The notes beneath the pieces are model-generated. The model did not search any database and had not been told where the DNA came from. It saw only the letters and a list, made by a program, of their open reading frames with translations. The position numbers were made by a program, and so were the translations under genes. 64,000 bases of DNA from the NCBI GenBank assembly GCA_011523365.1, contig WTGY01000149.1, forward strand, positions 1 through 64,000. Reading direction: 5' to 3'. Positions 37,165-49,693 of this stretch are shown one piece after another. The DNA is from Caldilineaceae bacterium. GTDB taxonomy: Bacteria; Chloroflexota; Anaerolineae; Caldilineales; Caldilineaceae. Position 1 is the first letter of the stretch. Each line of letters starts with the position of its first letter.

Positions 37165-37677
37165 GTGGCTGATCAGCCGGACAGCCGCCTGTTCCATATT
37201 TCGAAAGAGACGTACGGGGATAGCTTCAGAACGGATCTACTGGAGCAGTACAAGCTCTACGTGCAGTCCGCGGAGAACGTCAGCGCACGTCGGGTCGCAT
37301 CGAGCAATTACCTTCTGACCCTCAACACAGCCCTCGTTGCGCTGTACGGGCTTCAGTCGGCCAGTTTCGGCGAAAGCTACTGGACGCTGCTTGTTCCCGT
37401 TATAGGGATATCCGTCTCCCTGCTCTGGCTTTTGATCATCAAATCACACGCTGACCTGAACCGCGTCAAGTTTGACGTGATTCACGAGTTCGAGCAGCAT
37501 CTGCCGGCGGCGATGTACAAGTATGAGTGGCAGTTGGCTGGAGGGGGGCAAGGCAAGGCCTACAGGGCGGTGACAACCACAGAACGGTGGATACCTGGTC
37601 TGTTCGCTGTACTGCACGCAGTTTTGGCGATCAGGATTGTCCTTGAAGTTACTGGCATATTGGATTGGGTGAAATGA
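37165..37677 (+). CDS. Two-TM membrane protein paired with TIR protein
   Basis: 170 residues from a GTG start. Two strong hydrophobic segments (about 50-66, YLLTLNTALVALYGL; about 73-95, WTLLVPVIGISVSLLWLLII) and a weaker third near the C-terminus (LFAVLHAVLAIRIVLEV). The N-terminal part (YKLYVQSAENVSARR) is helical and soluble. I have seen this family beside DUF1863 TIR proteins. It could be a membrane-disrupting effector switched on by the TIR product. The spacing of 3 bases supports an operon. Confidence 0.65.
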   Translation: MADQPDSRLFHISKETYGDSFRTDLLEQYKLYVQSAENVSARRVASSNYLLTLNTALVALYGLQSASFGESYWTLLVPVIGISVSLLWLLIIKSHADLNRVKFDVIHEFEQHLPAAMYKYEWQLAGGGQGKAYRAVTTTERWIPGLFAVLHAVLAIRIVLEVTGILDWVK

Positions 37678-37796
37678 CCATCCTTGACGAGCCCTGCGTC
37701 GAGCAGGTTGGAAGTGATCAAATGTCGGTGCATTGGTGAGAGTTTCGGCGTGGACAACTCGTCGTCACATTCGCATTACATGCGATAAACTGGCCC

Positions 37797-38540
37797 ATGA
37801 AAGTGTATGGTTACTCGGAACGCGGAATCTTGAATTCACTGATTTACGAGATTCGGTACGCCAACAATGGCGCAGCTTTGTTTGACAGTCTTATTTCGAA
37901 GGCCACATTTCCTCTAACCGACAATAAGCCATCAACTGGCGACTCGACTGTCCTTGTAGAACAGTCCCTTTCGCAATTTGGCGAAGCGGATGCAATCATC
38001 CTCACGTCATCGAATTCGGCGAACTGCACCGTCTTCGTCGAAGCCAAGGTCCTGTCACAAGCGCAAGATTGGCAGCTTTCCAATGAGTTTAACAAATTTG
38101 AAGATGGCCTGAATACTAAGGTCAATTCATCAAACATATTTGCTCAACTCTATCATAAGCAGCGGCTTGTATCCGTACTCACAAGCGACGGTATCGAGGC
38201 ATTACAACAAGGCGTTGATTTTCCGTCATGGTCAACCAATCAGCGCAGAAAGGTAGGGCCACATCCTGTCGTTCTCAATTCCCTCAACCTCATTCGACGA
38301 TGCAATGACAACGTTTATTATTTGATGTTGGTACCCGACACGCATCAACGGGTCGAAAGCTTTTTCGAAAACAGATTACGCAACTTACAACTCCCAGCCG
38401 TTCCCGATTGGGACCCGTCCCACTACGGCTTTCTCACATGGGCCACGGTGAAATCCTTCTGCAAAAGGAATCGGCTGGCAGCAACACTTGCGGTATTTGC
38501 TTATAACCAAGGGCAGATTTTCCCCGAAAATGCGGGATAG
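37797..38540 (+). CDS. PD-(D/E)XK nuclease-like protein
   Basis: 247 residues with FGEADAIIL followed after a turn by TVFVEAKVLSQ. E, D and E-A-K have the spacing of a PD-(D/E)XK core, so a nuclease is likely. The remaining sequence is not assigned. It lies about 120 bases after the TIR/two-TM pair and before the Fic gene; whether it belongs with either is unclear. Confidence 0.6.
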   Translation: MKVYGYSERGILNSLIYEIRYANNGAALFDSLISKATFPLTDNKPSTGDSTVLVEQSLSQFGEADAIILTSSNSANCTVFVEAKVLSQAQDWQLSNEFNKFEDGLNTKVNSSNIFAQLYHKQRLVSVLTSDGIEALQQGVDFPSWSTNQRRKVGPHPVVLNSLNLIRRCNDNVYYLMLVPDTHQRVESFFENRLRNLQLPAVPDWDPSHYGFLTWATVKSFCKRNRLAATLAVFAYNQGQIFPENAG

Positions 38541-38563
38541 CCAAGCGTCAGATTGGGTCACGT

Positions 38564-39727
38564 ATGGATAACGACACGCAACGACAACCGATGGAATTCA
38601 CTATGACACCTGTACATTACCACTCAGGACGCTTTCCACCGCACAACCTGGACTTGCAGAGGCTGTTCCCACTGATCGGGCCGGCCCACGCCGCGGTGGC
38701 CGGCTATGAAGGGATGCTGAAAGGACTGCCTAATGCCGATGTGCTGCTGTCCCCTTTCACATCGCAAGAGGCTGTCCTCTCCAGCCGCATAGAAGGCACG
38801 CGAACGACCCTGACTGAACTACTGATTTTCGAAGCGGAAGGGAATCTGCTGGACGAGAGTACGCCGGAGAAAGCTGACGCGCGCGAGGTACTGAATTATC
38901 GCTCAGCTCTATATGCCGCAATCGACATCCTGGAGGAAATCCCCCTGTCGCAAAGGCTCATCCGGCAGACACATGAGGTTCTGATGCAGGGCGTGCGGGG
39001 ACATGACAAAGCGCCCGGCACATATCGCCGCCTGCCCGACACTTGCTGGATCGGGCCGCCAGGATCAACGATTGAAACAGCCCATTATATCCCCTGCCCG
39101 GTGGAGGAGCTGATTTCGGCCATGGGCGCCTTAGAGTTCTATATTCATGATGAGGCACCGGATATGCTGGTACAACTTGCAGTTCTCCACGCAGAATTTG
39201 AGGCTATCCATCCCTTTCTTGACGGCAACGGGCGGATGGGTCGGTTGCTCGTTCCTCTCTTCATGTCTACGAAGAAGCTTTTGTCGTCTCCGAGTTTCTA
39301 CATCAGCGAGTATCTCGAAAGTCATCGAGAGGAGTATTATGAGCGACTGCTTGCGGTGTCGCGGGATGATGACTGGACAGGGTGGTGCGTCTTTTTCCTT
39401 GTCGCTCTAACGGAGCAAGCGCGTGCAAATCAGCAGAAGATCGAGGAGCTGCTGAAGCTATACCGCGGACTCAGAGACTGGGCAGTGGAGGAAGCTCCCT
39501 CCCTATACAGCGGCCGGGCCCTGGACTGGATATTCGGCAAGCCTATTTTCCGTCAAATCGATTTTGTGAACAGTGCCGGCATTCCCAATTCCACGGCGCG
39601 GCGTCTACTCGAACTCTTCAAATTTCGGGGGATATTGAAGGTGTTGGCGCAAGGCGGCGGCCGTCGTTCAGCAATTCTTGCGTTCCCGGATCTACTCAAC
39701 ATTGCGGAAGGGCGGAAGGTTTTTTGA
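38564..39727 (+). CDS. Fic-family AMP transferase with inhibitory helix and wHTH
   Basis: 387 residues. The Fic motif is intact: [12 protein letters not shown] (about 216-227). An N-terminal inhibitory helix motif SSRIEGT (about 72-78) marks a class II Fic protein, autoinhibited by the Glu. The C-terminal 80 residues hold a winged helix ([18 protein letters not shown]). Such proteins AMPylate target proteins; their link to restriction loci is common but unexplained. It lies directly upstream of hsdR. Confidence 0.9.
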   Translation: MDNDTQRQPMEFTMTPVHYHSGRFPPHNLDLQRLFPLIGPAHAAVAGYEGMLKGLPNADVLLSPFTSQEAVLSSRIEGTRTTLTELLIFEAEGNLLDESTPEKADAREVLNYRSALYAAIDILEEIPLSQRLIRQTHEVLMQGVRGHDKAPGTYRRLPDTCWIGPPGSTIETAHYIPCPVEELISAMGALEFYIHDEAPDMLVQLAVLHAEFEAIHPFLDGNGRMGRLLVPLFMSTKKLLSSPSFYISEYLESHREEYYERLLAVSRDDDWTGWCVFFLVALTEQARANQQKIEELLKLYRGLRDWAVEEAPSLYSGRALDWIFGKPIFRQIDFVNSAGIPNSTARRLLELFKFRGILKVLAQGGGRRSAILAFPDLLNIAEGRKVF

Positions 39728-39837
39728 GTTTCATCCATTGAACACAAAAGATGTTGAGGTTCAAAAATGGCTTTTTTTGAAACACAACACCATTTTATTT
39801 GCGTAGATGAAACACAAGGACGGGCGCTTGCAAGGCA

Positions 39838-42999
<3,162 letters not shown>

Positions 43000-43186
43000 G
43001 GGGGGTTGGTGGTGATGGTGATGGTGTGTTACGAAAGGGTCTGAGCAGGGATCAGTCGTTTCTTGAACCAATTGGATGTGATTTCCCTGGGATTTCTTCA
43101 CAATCAATTGACACGCCTGTTCTGTTTTGCTATGCTTCCGGCAAATCCCGAGTCACCGGCGATGTAGTCAAATCGGAGTAATGACT

Positions 43187-44083
43187 ATGGATCCTAATGC
43201 AGAGCAGAGTCTTCTGGATCGGTCTTGCGCCAGCGCTTTGATTAGGTGGGCCACTTTCTATCAGAACAGTGGCGCTTGGTCGAACGATGCGGCGTACAAT
43301 GCTGGTCGGAAGTTTCGCGGAGACCTATTCAGATTCAGGAAGCCAAACTACGAAGACCTCTATGTTCCAGCGGCTTACATCATACACTATCAACTCGGTC
43401 ATATTTACATGGCTAAAGTGGCCCTCGAACGACTGAATCAAAGTAGGAAACCAGATCAGAAATTCATCAGGATTGTAGATTTTGGAGCTGGCGCCTCGGC
43501 TTGTCGTATCGCTACTACTCTAATGATGGCCGAGTCACTTGAAAGGGGACAACCCATTGATAACGTTTATATTGTAGAGGTTGATGAGAGTCGATTTATG
43601 CAGTCGATGGGCGAATTTGTTTGGCAAGCATTTGTCGGGATCGTTCTCACCGAGTTTACTAACTCTCCTTTGGCGCAGGCTGTTGAGAATATCGCTTCAA
43701 TTCAAGTGAGTCATTGGAGAAGTGTCTTAGCAATCAAGACTAATACATGGTTGACGGCGTTTCACGCCATATATCCAGACACATATGACATGAGGACAGA
43801 AGCCGCACAGATCTTCAATCATATTAGTCCCACTATGGGGGTGTTTACCTGTCATTCAAGAAAGTTGGAAAAAATGAGGGAGGCATTCCCCTTTCACAAC
43901 AGACGTGAAGGGGGCGGGGGCTTCTACCCGAGGTTCATACCTGGACCTGATGGCAAGGTTTTTCCCCCGACTTTTCATTTAGCCGAGCAAGCAAAGAGGC
44001 TTGGCTTCCGGAATCAAAGGCGGCGTCCCTTTTTGCAGGCAAAGGATTGCGCCATCTTGTGGGGATCCGAAAATCCATTCTGA
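43187..44083 (+). CDS. SAM-dependent methyltransferase-fold protein
   Basis: 298 residues. FIRIVDFGAGASACRIATTL is a clear motif I for SAM binding, and NVYIVEVDES is a motif-II-like acidic strand. The C-terminal part (SRKLEKMREAF, then GGGGFYPRF) is unassigned. GGAG lies 8 bases before ATG 43187. The neighbouring gene, 70 bases on, is a radical SAM protein; two SAM-using proteins side by side suggests a modification system. The target is unknown. Confidence 0.65.
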   Translation: MDPNAEQSLLDRSCASALIRWATFYQNSGAWSNDAAYNAGRKFRGDLFRFRKPNYEDLYVPAAYIIHYQLGHIYMAKVALERLNQSRKPDQKFIRIVDFGAGASACRIATTLMMAESLERGQPIDNVYIVEVDESRFMQSMGEFVWQAFVGIVLTEFTNSPLAQAVENIASIQVSHWRSVLAIKTNTWLTAFHAIYPDTYDMRTEAAQIFNHISPTMGVFTCHSRKLEKMREAFPFHNRREGGGGFYPRFIPGPDGKVFPPTFHLAEQAKRLGFRNQRRRPFLQAKDCAILWGSENPF

Positions 44084-44155
44084 CGACAATGGTATTTCTG
44101 GCGACTCATAATGTTCAGCACAAGACGAATCATTCCCTATTGATGGGAGACCAAA

Positions 44156-45115
44156 GTGCCAACCACAACAGTGTCAATTCAACCCAGTCTTTTTGGTGAG
44201 GAGGAAGAGGTTGCAGCTTCCAATACCCCCTTCTTCGCCGAAAAACCGGCTCATATGGGGCCCACAGTCGTTGACTACATCCAGTCTCGACAGATTCTGA
44301 CTAGAGCAACGGGTTTTATGGACTCTTATAACTTCACCCTCAACCCCTATAGTGGGTGCTCCTTCGGCTGCTCTTATTGCTATGCTGCTTTTTTCAATTA
44401 CGACAAGTCAAAAGAACAAACCTGGGGAGAGTGGGTCACCGTAAAAGAAAACGCTGTCACCCTCATGCAGAAATGTCGCAAAGGCTCTCTTAACGGAAAG
44501 CGCATCTACATGAGCAGCGTCACAGATCCTTATCAGCCTATTGAATCAAGACTGAACCTGACTCGTCAGTTGCTTGAAGTCCTGGCCGAAAACCACGAGC
44601 CCAAGTTGGTCGTCCAAACCCGCAGCCCCATTGTAACAAGGGATATCGACCTGTACCGTCGCATTAAAGAAAATGGCGGACGGGTTCAAGTCAACATGAC
44701 AATCACCACCGACGATGAAGCTGTTAGAAAAGCTTTCGAACCGTCATGCCCTTCCAATGCGCAGCGCCTGAAGGCCATTTCGCAGATGCAATCATCCGGG
44801 ATAGATTCCTGCATTACCTTGACGCCACTCTTGCTAGTCAATGACAGCCAACAGTTCATCGATGAACTGATAAGTTCTGATGTCCGTCATTTCATCATTC
44901 AGCCCTTCCATTTTCGAAAGGGCCGTTTCGTGGCCGGGACGAGGGACAAAGCACTTGATTTATTGACAGAAAAATTGAGATGCGGCAAAGAGCAAATTGC
45001 CTCAGAATACAAGGAAATTTATCAAGACTTTCTGCAACGCATGAAGACAGAACTAAAGCGCCGTGACCTGCCTGACTTAGGAGAAGGCAAAGACGGTTTC
45101 AAGCCTCCCTTCTGA
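44156..45115 (+). CDS. Radical SAM protein, SPL/Gp37-like
   Basis: 319 residues from GTG 44156 (GGGAG eight bases upstream). CSFGCSYC is the CxxxCxxC cluster motif of radical SAM enzymes. NPYSGCSFGCSYCYA, RIYMSSVTDPYQPIE and VVQTRSPIVTRDID are typical of the spore-photoproduct-lyase-like branch. It likely holds a 4Fe-4S cluster and cleaves SAM. Partnered by the methyltransferase-fold gene upstream. Known three-Cys-motif radical SAM/TcmP pairs in defence islands offer a comparison, but I cannot show homology. Confidence 0.8.
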   Translation: MPTTTVSIQPSLFGEEEEVAASNTPFFAEKPAHMGPTVVDYIQSRQILTRATGFMDSYNFTLNPYSGCSFGCSYCYAAFFNYDKSKEQTWGEWVTVKENAVTLMQKCRKGSLNGKRIYMSSVTDPYQPIESRLNLTRQLLEVLAENHEPKLVVQTRSPIVTRDIDLYRRIKENGGRVQVNMTITTDDEAVRKAFEPSCPSNAQRLKAISQMQSSGIDSCITLTPLLLVNDSQQFIDELISSDVRHFIIQPFHFRKGRFVAGTRDKALDLLTEKLRCGKEQIASEYKEIYQDFLQRMKTELKRRDLPDLGEGKDGFKPPF

Positions 45116-45233
45116 CTAATCAGAGTGTTCAATCGTCTGAGCAGGCCACCCCACGGAGAGAGACATAGGGTAACTGTCCTCCCCTGTGCGGACCTTACTT
45201 TCTTTATCGCACACTTCTGCAAGCGCTAGAATG

Positions 45234-45476
45234 CTCCATGTACAGATGCATGCCTTGAAGGGAGACGCAGACGCCCCGGCGCGATTGGCGTCTGGCTGCT
45301 CCGGGTTGGATAACGGGCCCTGCATCACTTTGGTGGTCGTGCCATTCGGAGCGCCGAGTGATAGAGGGCGTGGTGAACGCCGCCGATGAGCCGGAAGTGG
45401 CCCTGGCCGCAAAAGGTCCATCGGGACAGGCAACTGAAATCGAGGCGATAATAGACACCGGATTCACTGGACCCTG
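45234..45476 (+). pseudogene. Decayed copy of the aspartic protease pair
   Basis: The DNA matches the upstream flank of the pair at 18517-19154 (TGCTCCATGTAC...), then jumps to the end of the small gene: IGVWLLRVG-stop-RALHHFGGR. There TAC has become TAA. The protease follows at the same GTGATAGAGG junction: VIEGVVNAADEPEVALA, then EIEAIIDTGFTGP-stop. The protease ends abruptly after DTG. Most of the first gene and two thirds of the second are lost. Its orientation is opposite to that of the intact pair. Confidence 0.7.
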
Positions 45477-45554
45477 AATCCCTCTCGCTCTTTTCTTTTG
45501 GGCGGCTGGAATGGATAGAAGATATTAGGTTTTTGTCTCCTGAATTCGAATCAC
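45473..45554 (-). pseudogene. 5' remnant of the coiled-coil/HEPN gene
   Basis: On the minus strand, GTG-initiated IRIQETKT-stop-YLLSIPAAQKKRARGIQG parallels the start of the intact gene at 50912. The upstream 130 bases (45555-45660) also match 50913-51015. The remnant is fused at its 3' side to the protease remnant, so two decayed genes meet at about 45473. Confidence 0.65.
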
Positions 45555-45707
45555 TGTAGTTTCTCCTGGTTCGTTGATTTGTTCGTTGACCAAGCGTAAA
45601 GCCGCTCAGAGCCGGTCTAGGCGATTCTCTGACGGTTTAGGTATTAGACAGACCTTCCGAAGATATGAATTGTAAATGCCCTTAGATCATACGGGTCAAT
45701 CACTATA

Positions 45708-45872
45708 ATGGACGATAACCGTACACAGCCACGCCGGATTGAACATGAAGTAATCGCCGACTTGGCGCGTCTGAGTCAAGAGGAGGGATCGAACATAGTC
45801 CAATGGAAGGATATTCAGGATGCAGGAAGTGGACATATCTCACGCGGCCACAGTGGCCGAAGCAATCGCTAG
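45708..45872 (+). CDS. Small ORF upstream of the glycosylase-like gene
   Basis: 54 codons from ATG 45708: MDDNRTQPRRIEHEVIADLA, then LSQEEGSNIVQWKDIQDAG. The frame overlaps the next gene by 53 bases and ends in TAG. It could be a leader or regulatory peptide, or the frameshifted N-terminus of the downstream protein. No family recognised. Confidence 0.35.
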   Translation: MDDNRTQPRRIEHEVIADLARLSQEEGSNIVQWKDIQDAGSGHISRGHSGRSNR

Positions 45873-46722
45873 CGACTTTTACAATGACCGGTTAGACCTG
45901 TCCACTAGGGGAAGAGGGGGCGTGGCGCCGGACAGCACATGGTCGCGAATGCCTGAAGTCAAAAGTATAGCACGCCTGCGTGATTTGGGTGCCTCGGGCC
46001 GCACCGTGCGGTTGTTTCTGACTTTCATCGCTGCCATAGACCGCGCCCGGGACGCCGTGCGTCTTTGGAATAGCGGGGTCGAATTGTTTCAATCCTATCC
46101 GAAGCTTTTTGAACCGGCTGAGGCCTCTGCGATGCCGGTCTCCACGATTCGCGAAAGGTTGTCCCAATACGGAGTGAGCCAGCGTCATCGACCCGACTCC
46201 TGTGCGTGGAATACCATTGCTCACAGCCTTGCAGCGGGAGGAAACCCCGTAAGCCGGGTGGTGGATTCCGGTGAGGGGCACGCTGAAGAGTTGCTCAGGT
46301 ATTTACGTTCCAGTTGCGGAGGGCAGTCCAGATTTCCCCTGCTCAGAGGTCCAAAGATTGGGCCAATGTGGGTACGTATGCTTGTCGCCCCAGGCGGGGC
46401 CAAGATAGAGGATATCGGCAACATCCCTGTAGCGGTAGACGTGCATGTTTGTCGTGTTACCAAGAATCTTGGGCTTTTGGACATCCAGAATGTATCGGTT
46501 GAAAAGAATAGGCGGGAGATTCAGGAAATCTGGCGCGCAGCCGTCAAGACGGCAAGGGTCGGCGGACCACCGGAGCTACGCGACACCTGTGCGGCACTTG
46601 ACCCGGCTTTGTGGATATTCGGCAAGTATGGTTGCAGCTACTGTGAGAAGGTGGCGGAGCCGGTGCCTATCAGTCGTGCATGCGAGCATTGTCAGCTTGG
46701 GATTTCGAATCCGGGCTTGTGA
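45820..46722 (+). CDS. HhH-GPD DNA glycosylase-like protein with Fe-S cysteines
   Basis: 300 residues. GPKIGPMWVRMLV resembles the helix-hairpin-helix, and IPVAVDVHVCRVTKNLGLL the GPD-loop strand of endonuclease III, with VDVHVCRV carrying the catalytic-type Asp. The C-terminus has GCSYCEK and later CEHC, four cysteines that could hold a 4Fe-4S cluster. A role in excising modified bases is plausible, which would suit attack on modified phage DNA; that is inference. It starts inside the small upstream ORF. Confidence 0.65.
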   Translation: MQEVDISHAATVAEAIASDFYNDRLDLSTRGRGGVAPDSTWSRMPEVKSIARLRDLGASGRTVRLFLTFIAAIDRARDAVRLWNSGVELFQSYPKLFEPAEASAMPVSTIRERLSQYGVSQRHRPDSCAWNTIAHSLAAGGNPVSRVVDSGEGHAEELLRYLRSSCGGQSRFPLLRGPKIGPMWVRMLVAPGGAKIEDIGNIPVAVDVHVCRVTKNLGLLDIQNVSVEKNRREIQEIWRAAVKTARVGGPPELRDTCAALDPALWIFGKYGCSYCEKVAEPVPISRACEHCQLGISNPGL

Positions 46723-46840
46723 TTTGGTGAACTGGGCAGTTGGTGGGGACAGTAATCAGTCGGAATGGACCCAGTCCGCTGTTTTCGCTGCATCGGGCGA
46801 TCCAGGGAGCCGTTCAGAGCCGTTTCGAACCGACGCACGG

Positions 46841-47073
46841 GCAGCGATCTGGGACTTGAAGGCCCGTGCGGGCGTCCCGTACCACTGATGATTGACCAGG
46901 TGCATGAACTGATGCAGCTCTGGTGCGGCGGCGATCAGGGCAAGGTGAACGGTTGTATTGACGAACGCGGGCTGCAGCGCAACGCGCTGTTTGCGCAGAT
47001 CCTGCAGGCGCTCAGCAACCACATCGCATCACGCAGTGAAGTCAGATCTTTGCAGTACAGACTGTTTGTCTGA
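46841..47073 (+). pseudogene. 3' fragment of a DUF1156-type DNA methylase
   Basis: The frame reads VPLMIDQVHELMQLWCGGDQ, then KVNGCIDERGLQRNALFAQI. This resembles the C-terminus of DUF1156 adenine-specific methylases (LIDxxHRLMHLW... YLxERGLRxNxLF). Nothing upstream encodes the rest of that large protein. Moderate support only. Confidence 0.45.
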
Positions 47074-47202
47074 GAGAGACATCCTGAGCGTCCGCTTATG
47101 CAGAGCAGGTTCTGAGTCTCTCTCGATCTGGCTAAGCCAGGGTGTATCGGATAGGTGATGAGTGGATAGAGGTCTGACAAGCACTCCGCAGAGGAAGTGA
47201 CA

Positions 47203-47643
47203 GTGTCCAGGTATGAAGACAGGTCTGATGCATCCAGTTTTTCTCTTTTCAAGCAACTCAGATCATCAACGGCGGAAGAACAGATCGATAACGCAAGGGT
47301 AGCGATCGAACTTCTGAAAGACGAGGCGTCGCGGCACTTTGGTGAAGGCTCGTCACCATTCAGGCGATGGCAAAGAGGATGTGATGAGTTGTGGGTGTCC
47401 GTCGATAGATTTTTGGCGAAGAGTCGAGTATTTCAGGTGGGCGCCTTTGCCATTCTGGAAGAGTTCATAGAGAGTTTTGAGCATACTGAAAGGAGATTCC
47501 GTCAGATTCTTGATATAGATTCAGTTCCTGATACTGACCGTGAACAGATAATCGAACAGACATGGAACTGGTTCAGTGTCATTCTCAGATTTGCCGTCTA
47601 TGCGCTAGTTTTGGAGTACCGAAGCAGTCCGGCAAGAAGGTAA
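47203..47643 (+). CDS. Hypothetical protein
   Basis: About 146 residues from GTG 47203 (GAGGAA six bases before). Helical, with RHFGEGSSPFRRWQRGCDEL and WFSVILRFAVYALVLEY near the end. No family recognised. It lies 30 bases before the next gene on the same strand, so the two are likely an operon. Confidence 0.5.
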   Translation: MSRYEDRSDASSFSLFKQLRSSTAEEQIDNARVAIELLKDEASRHFGEGSSPFRRWQRGCDELWVSVDRFLAKSRVFQVGAFAILEEFIESFEHTERRFRQILDIDSVPDTDREQIIEQTWNWFSVILRFAVYALVLEYRSSPARR

Positions 47644-47673
47644 CAGGTGTAACGTGGACAGAAGGAGGTAAGG

Positions 47674-48138
47674 ATGGTTGAACACAGCTTCAGAAACGTA
47701 ACCGATGAGTTGGAAGGGAGCGGATTGCTCGATTTGATGTACCCGCAATATCAGAAGCTGCTTACATGTATGGCGGGGATGGCAGACGAGTGTGGCGGCA
47801 GAGAGTTTCCAGCAACGCATGCCCAAATCGCCAAGAGGTCGGGCGGTTACCATCACGGAAGCATTACTTCTGAGCTCGTCTCCGAACTGGTCTTCGATTT
47901 TATCAGGCTGGAAATCGTGGAAGTGGTGTCAGCGAGTGGTCCTGTAACCTATCGAACGAGGATCGGAAAGAACAAATGGAGGCGAATTTCTGAGGATGAA
48001 CAGACTACGTATCGCTTCGGCAGCTACGACCGTTTTGTCGAATTGGCCGAGGAGATACGGAGAATGCAGGACAATGGCGACGCGCCGCTGTTGCCGCCCG
48101 TTGTCCCTCGAAGCAGCCCGATGAGAACAGTACGGTAG
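47674..48138 (+). CDS. Hypothetical protein, possible winged helix
   Basis: 154 residues with a strong ribosome binding site (AGGAGG seven bases before the ATG). The section FPATHAQIAKRSGGYHHGSI reads like a helix-turn-helix, and the following EIVEVVSASGPVTYRTRIG like a wing. The C-terminus is acidic. No family assigned. It pairs with the upstream 146-residue gene. Confidence 0.55.
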   Translation: MVEHSFRNVTDELEGSGLLDLMYPQYQKLLTCMAGMADECGGREFPATHAQIAKRSGGYHHGSITSELVSELVFDFIRLEIVEVVSASGPVTYRTRIGKNKWRRISEDEQTTYRFGSYDRFVELAEEIRRMQDNGDAPLLPPVVPRSSPMRTVR

Positions 48139-48236
48139 GGCCAGGTTGCTTTTGGATCGATCTGGCATGACGACTGAGCGTTCACAGCAGATTAGATGTG
48201 GGCCCTGTCCTACCGCGTGGCAAGTGGGTACTGCAA

Positions 48237-49577
48237 ATGGCCAAGATTCAGGGGTTCAGAGTAAGGAATTACAAGGTGCTCAGGGATGTGACGCTGGGCC
48301 GCCTGTGGGATCAACGAGAAAGCCAGCCGCTCACAGATTTGACGGCGGTTATAGGCAAGAACGGGGTCGGCAAGAGCGCCCTATTCGATGCGTTCGGCTT
48401 TTTGTTCGATGCCCTGAACTCCGGTGTAGAAGCGGCGTGCGATGCACGCGGGCGCGGCGGCTTCGGGAGGATACGATCGCAAGGTGAAACCGGACCTATC
48501 GAGTTTGAAGTGTACTACGAGGAAGATGCGAATGCCCGGTCGATCATCTACGAGGTGGCGATTGATGTGGACGAGTCCAGACGCCCATATGTGTTGCGGG
48601 AAGGGCTCAGACAGTGGCCGGAGGGAGTGAGCTACGATCGCCCGTTTGTTTTCCTGATTCTCAATGACGGCACGGGTTGGGCCTGGACTGGAGAGGTGGA
48701 AGGGTATGTAATCGACGAAGGCGAGGGGAAACTCGACATCGGGGCGCTGAACAGGTTGGTCACAGTGGAAGATTGGAGCGCGACCGAAGTCATCGAATTG
48801 GAGGACCGGCGCAAGCTCGGCATCGCCACGCTCGGCGCTCTGAAACAGCACCCGCGCATTTCGGCTTTCCGCCGCTTCATCGAGGGGTGGTATCTCAGCT
48901 ATTTCACACCGGACGCGGCGCGCGGCCTGCCGCTGGCCGGGCCCCAGCCGCATCTCAACATCCACGGCGACAACCTCGGCAACGTCGTGCAGTTCATGGA
49001 GCGCGAGCATCCGCAGCGATTTAAGGGGATTCTTCAAGGCATTGCGGAGAAGATACCCGGCATTGACCGGATCAGTACGGAAAAGACAAGCGACGGGCGC
49101 CTGCTGCTCCGTTTCAACGACAGAGGCTTTGTGGACCCTTTCTATGTCCAGCAGATGTCAGACGGGACGTTGAAGGTCTTTGCCTATCTGTTGCTGCTCG
49201 AGGACTCGACGCCGCCTTCGTTCCTGTGTATTGAAGAGCCTGAGAACGGTTTATATCACAAGCTGCTGGAGACGCTGGTCGACGAGTTCCGGCAACATGC
49301 CAGCGGGCCCGGGGGCGGGTCGCAGGTCTTCGTCACGACGCATCAGCCCTATCTTGTGGACGCGCTCAATCCGGAGGAGGTCTGGATCCTGGAAAAGGAG
49401 GCGGACGGTTTTTCGACCATCCGCCGGGCCAGCGACGATCCTCTCGTCAAGAATCTGGTCGAGGAGGGGTTGCCACTGGGCGGCCTCTGGTACAGCGACT
49501 ATCTTGACGCGAGGAGAACTGCTTTTTTGTCCACGGAGGAACACGGAGGGGCACGGAGAACGGCAACATCTTTTTGA
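48237..49577 (+). CDS. AAA ATPase of the RecF/SMC-like (AAA_21) type
   Basis: 446 residues from ATG 48237. Walker A is VIGKNGVGKSALFDAFGF, the signature region is QMSDGTLKVFAYLLLLED, and Walker B is FLCIEEPENGLY, followed by the D-loop and H-loop TTHQP. This is the AAA_21 group found in OLD-like and many defence systems. The C-terminal tail (STEEHGGARRTATSF) is translated from the dispersed cACGGAGg repeat at 49524 and is not part of the family, so the natural end at about YSDYLDAR was overwritten. Its partner may have been the truncated HsdR gene downstream. Confidence 0.85.
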   Translation: MAKIQGFRVRNYKVLRDVTLGRLWDQRESQPLTDLTAVIGKNGVGKSALFDAFGFLFDALNSGVEAACDARGRGGFGRIRSQGETGPIEFEVYYEEDANARSIIYEVAIDVDESRRPYVLREGLRQWPEGVSYDRPFVFLILNDGTGWAWTGEVEGYVIDEGEGKLDIGALNRLVTVEDWSATEVIELEDRRKLGIATLGALKQHPRISAFRRFIEGWYLSYFTPDAARGLPLAGPQPHLNIHGDNLGNVVQFMEREHPQRFKGILQGIAEKIPGIDRISTEKTSDGRLLLRFNDRGFVDPFYVQQMSDGTLKVFAYLLLLEDSTPPSFLCIEEPENGLYHKLLETLVDEFRQHASGPGGGSQVFVTTHQPYLVDALNPEEVWILEKEADGFSTIRRASDDPLVKNLVEEGLPLGGLWYSDYLDARRTAFLSTEEHGGARRTATSF

Positions 49578-49650
49578 TCCGCGGAGGGGCGCGGAGAACG
49601 GCTTAACTGCTTTTATTGATTCGTGAAGGGACGCGAAGAACCTCTTTAGG
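49524..49650 (+). repeat. Dispersed cACGGAGg-type repeat, copy 3
   Basis: CCACGGAGGAACACGGAG, GATCCGCGGAGGGGCGCGGAG and TCGTGAAGGGACGCGAAG units, starting inside the AAA ATPase gene and extending 73 bases past its stop. Confidence 0.6.
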
Positions 49651-49693
49651 GGTTGCGGAGGGTTAGGGAGGTCGAACAGGAGGTCAACCGGTC

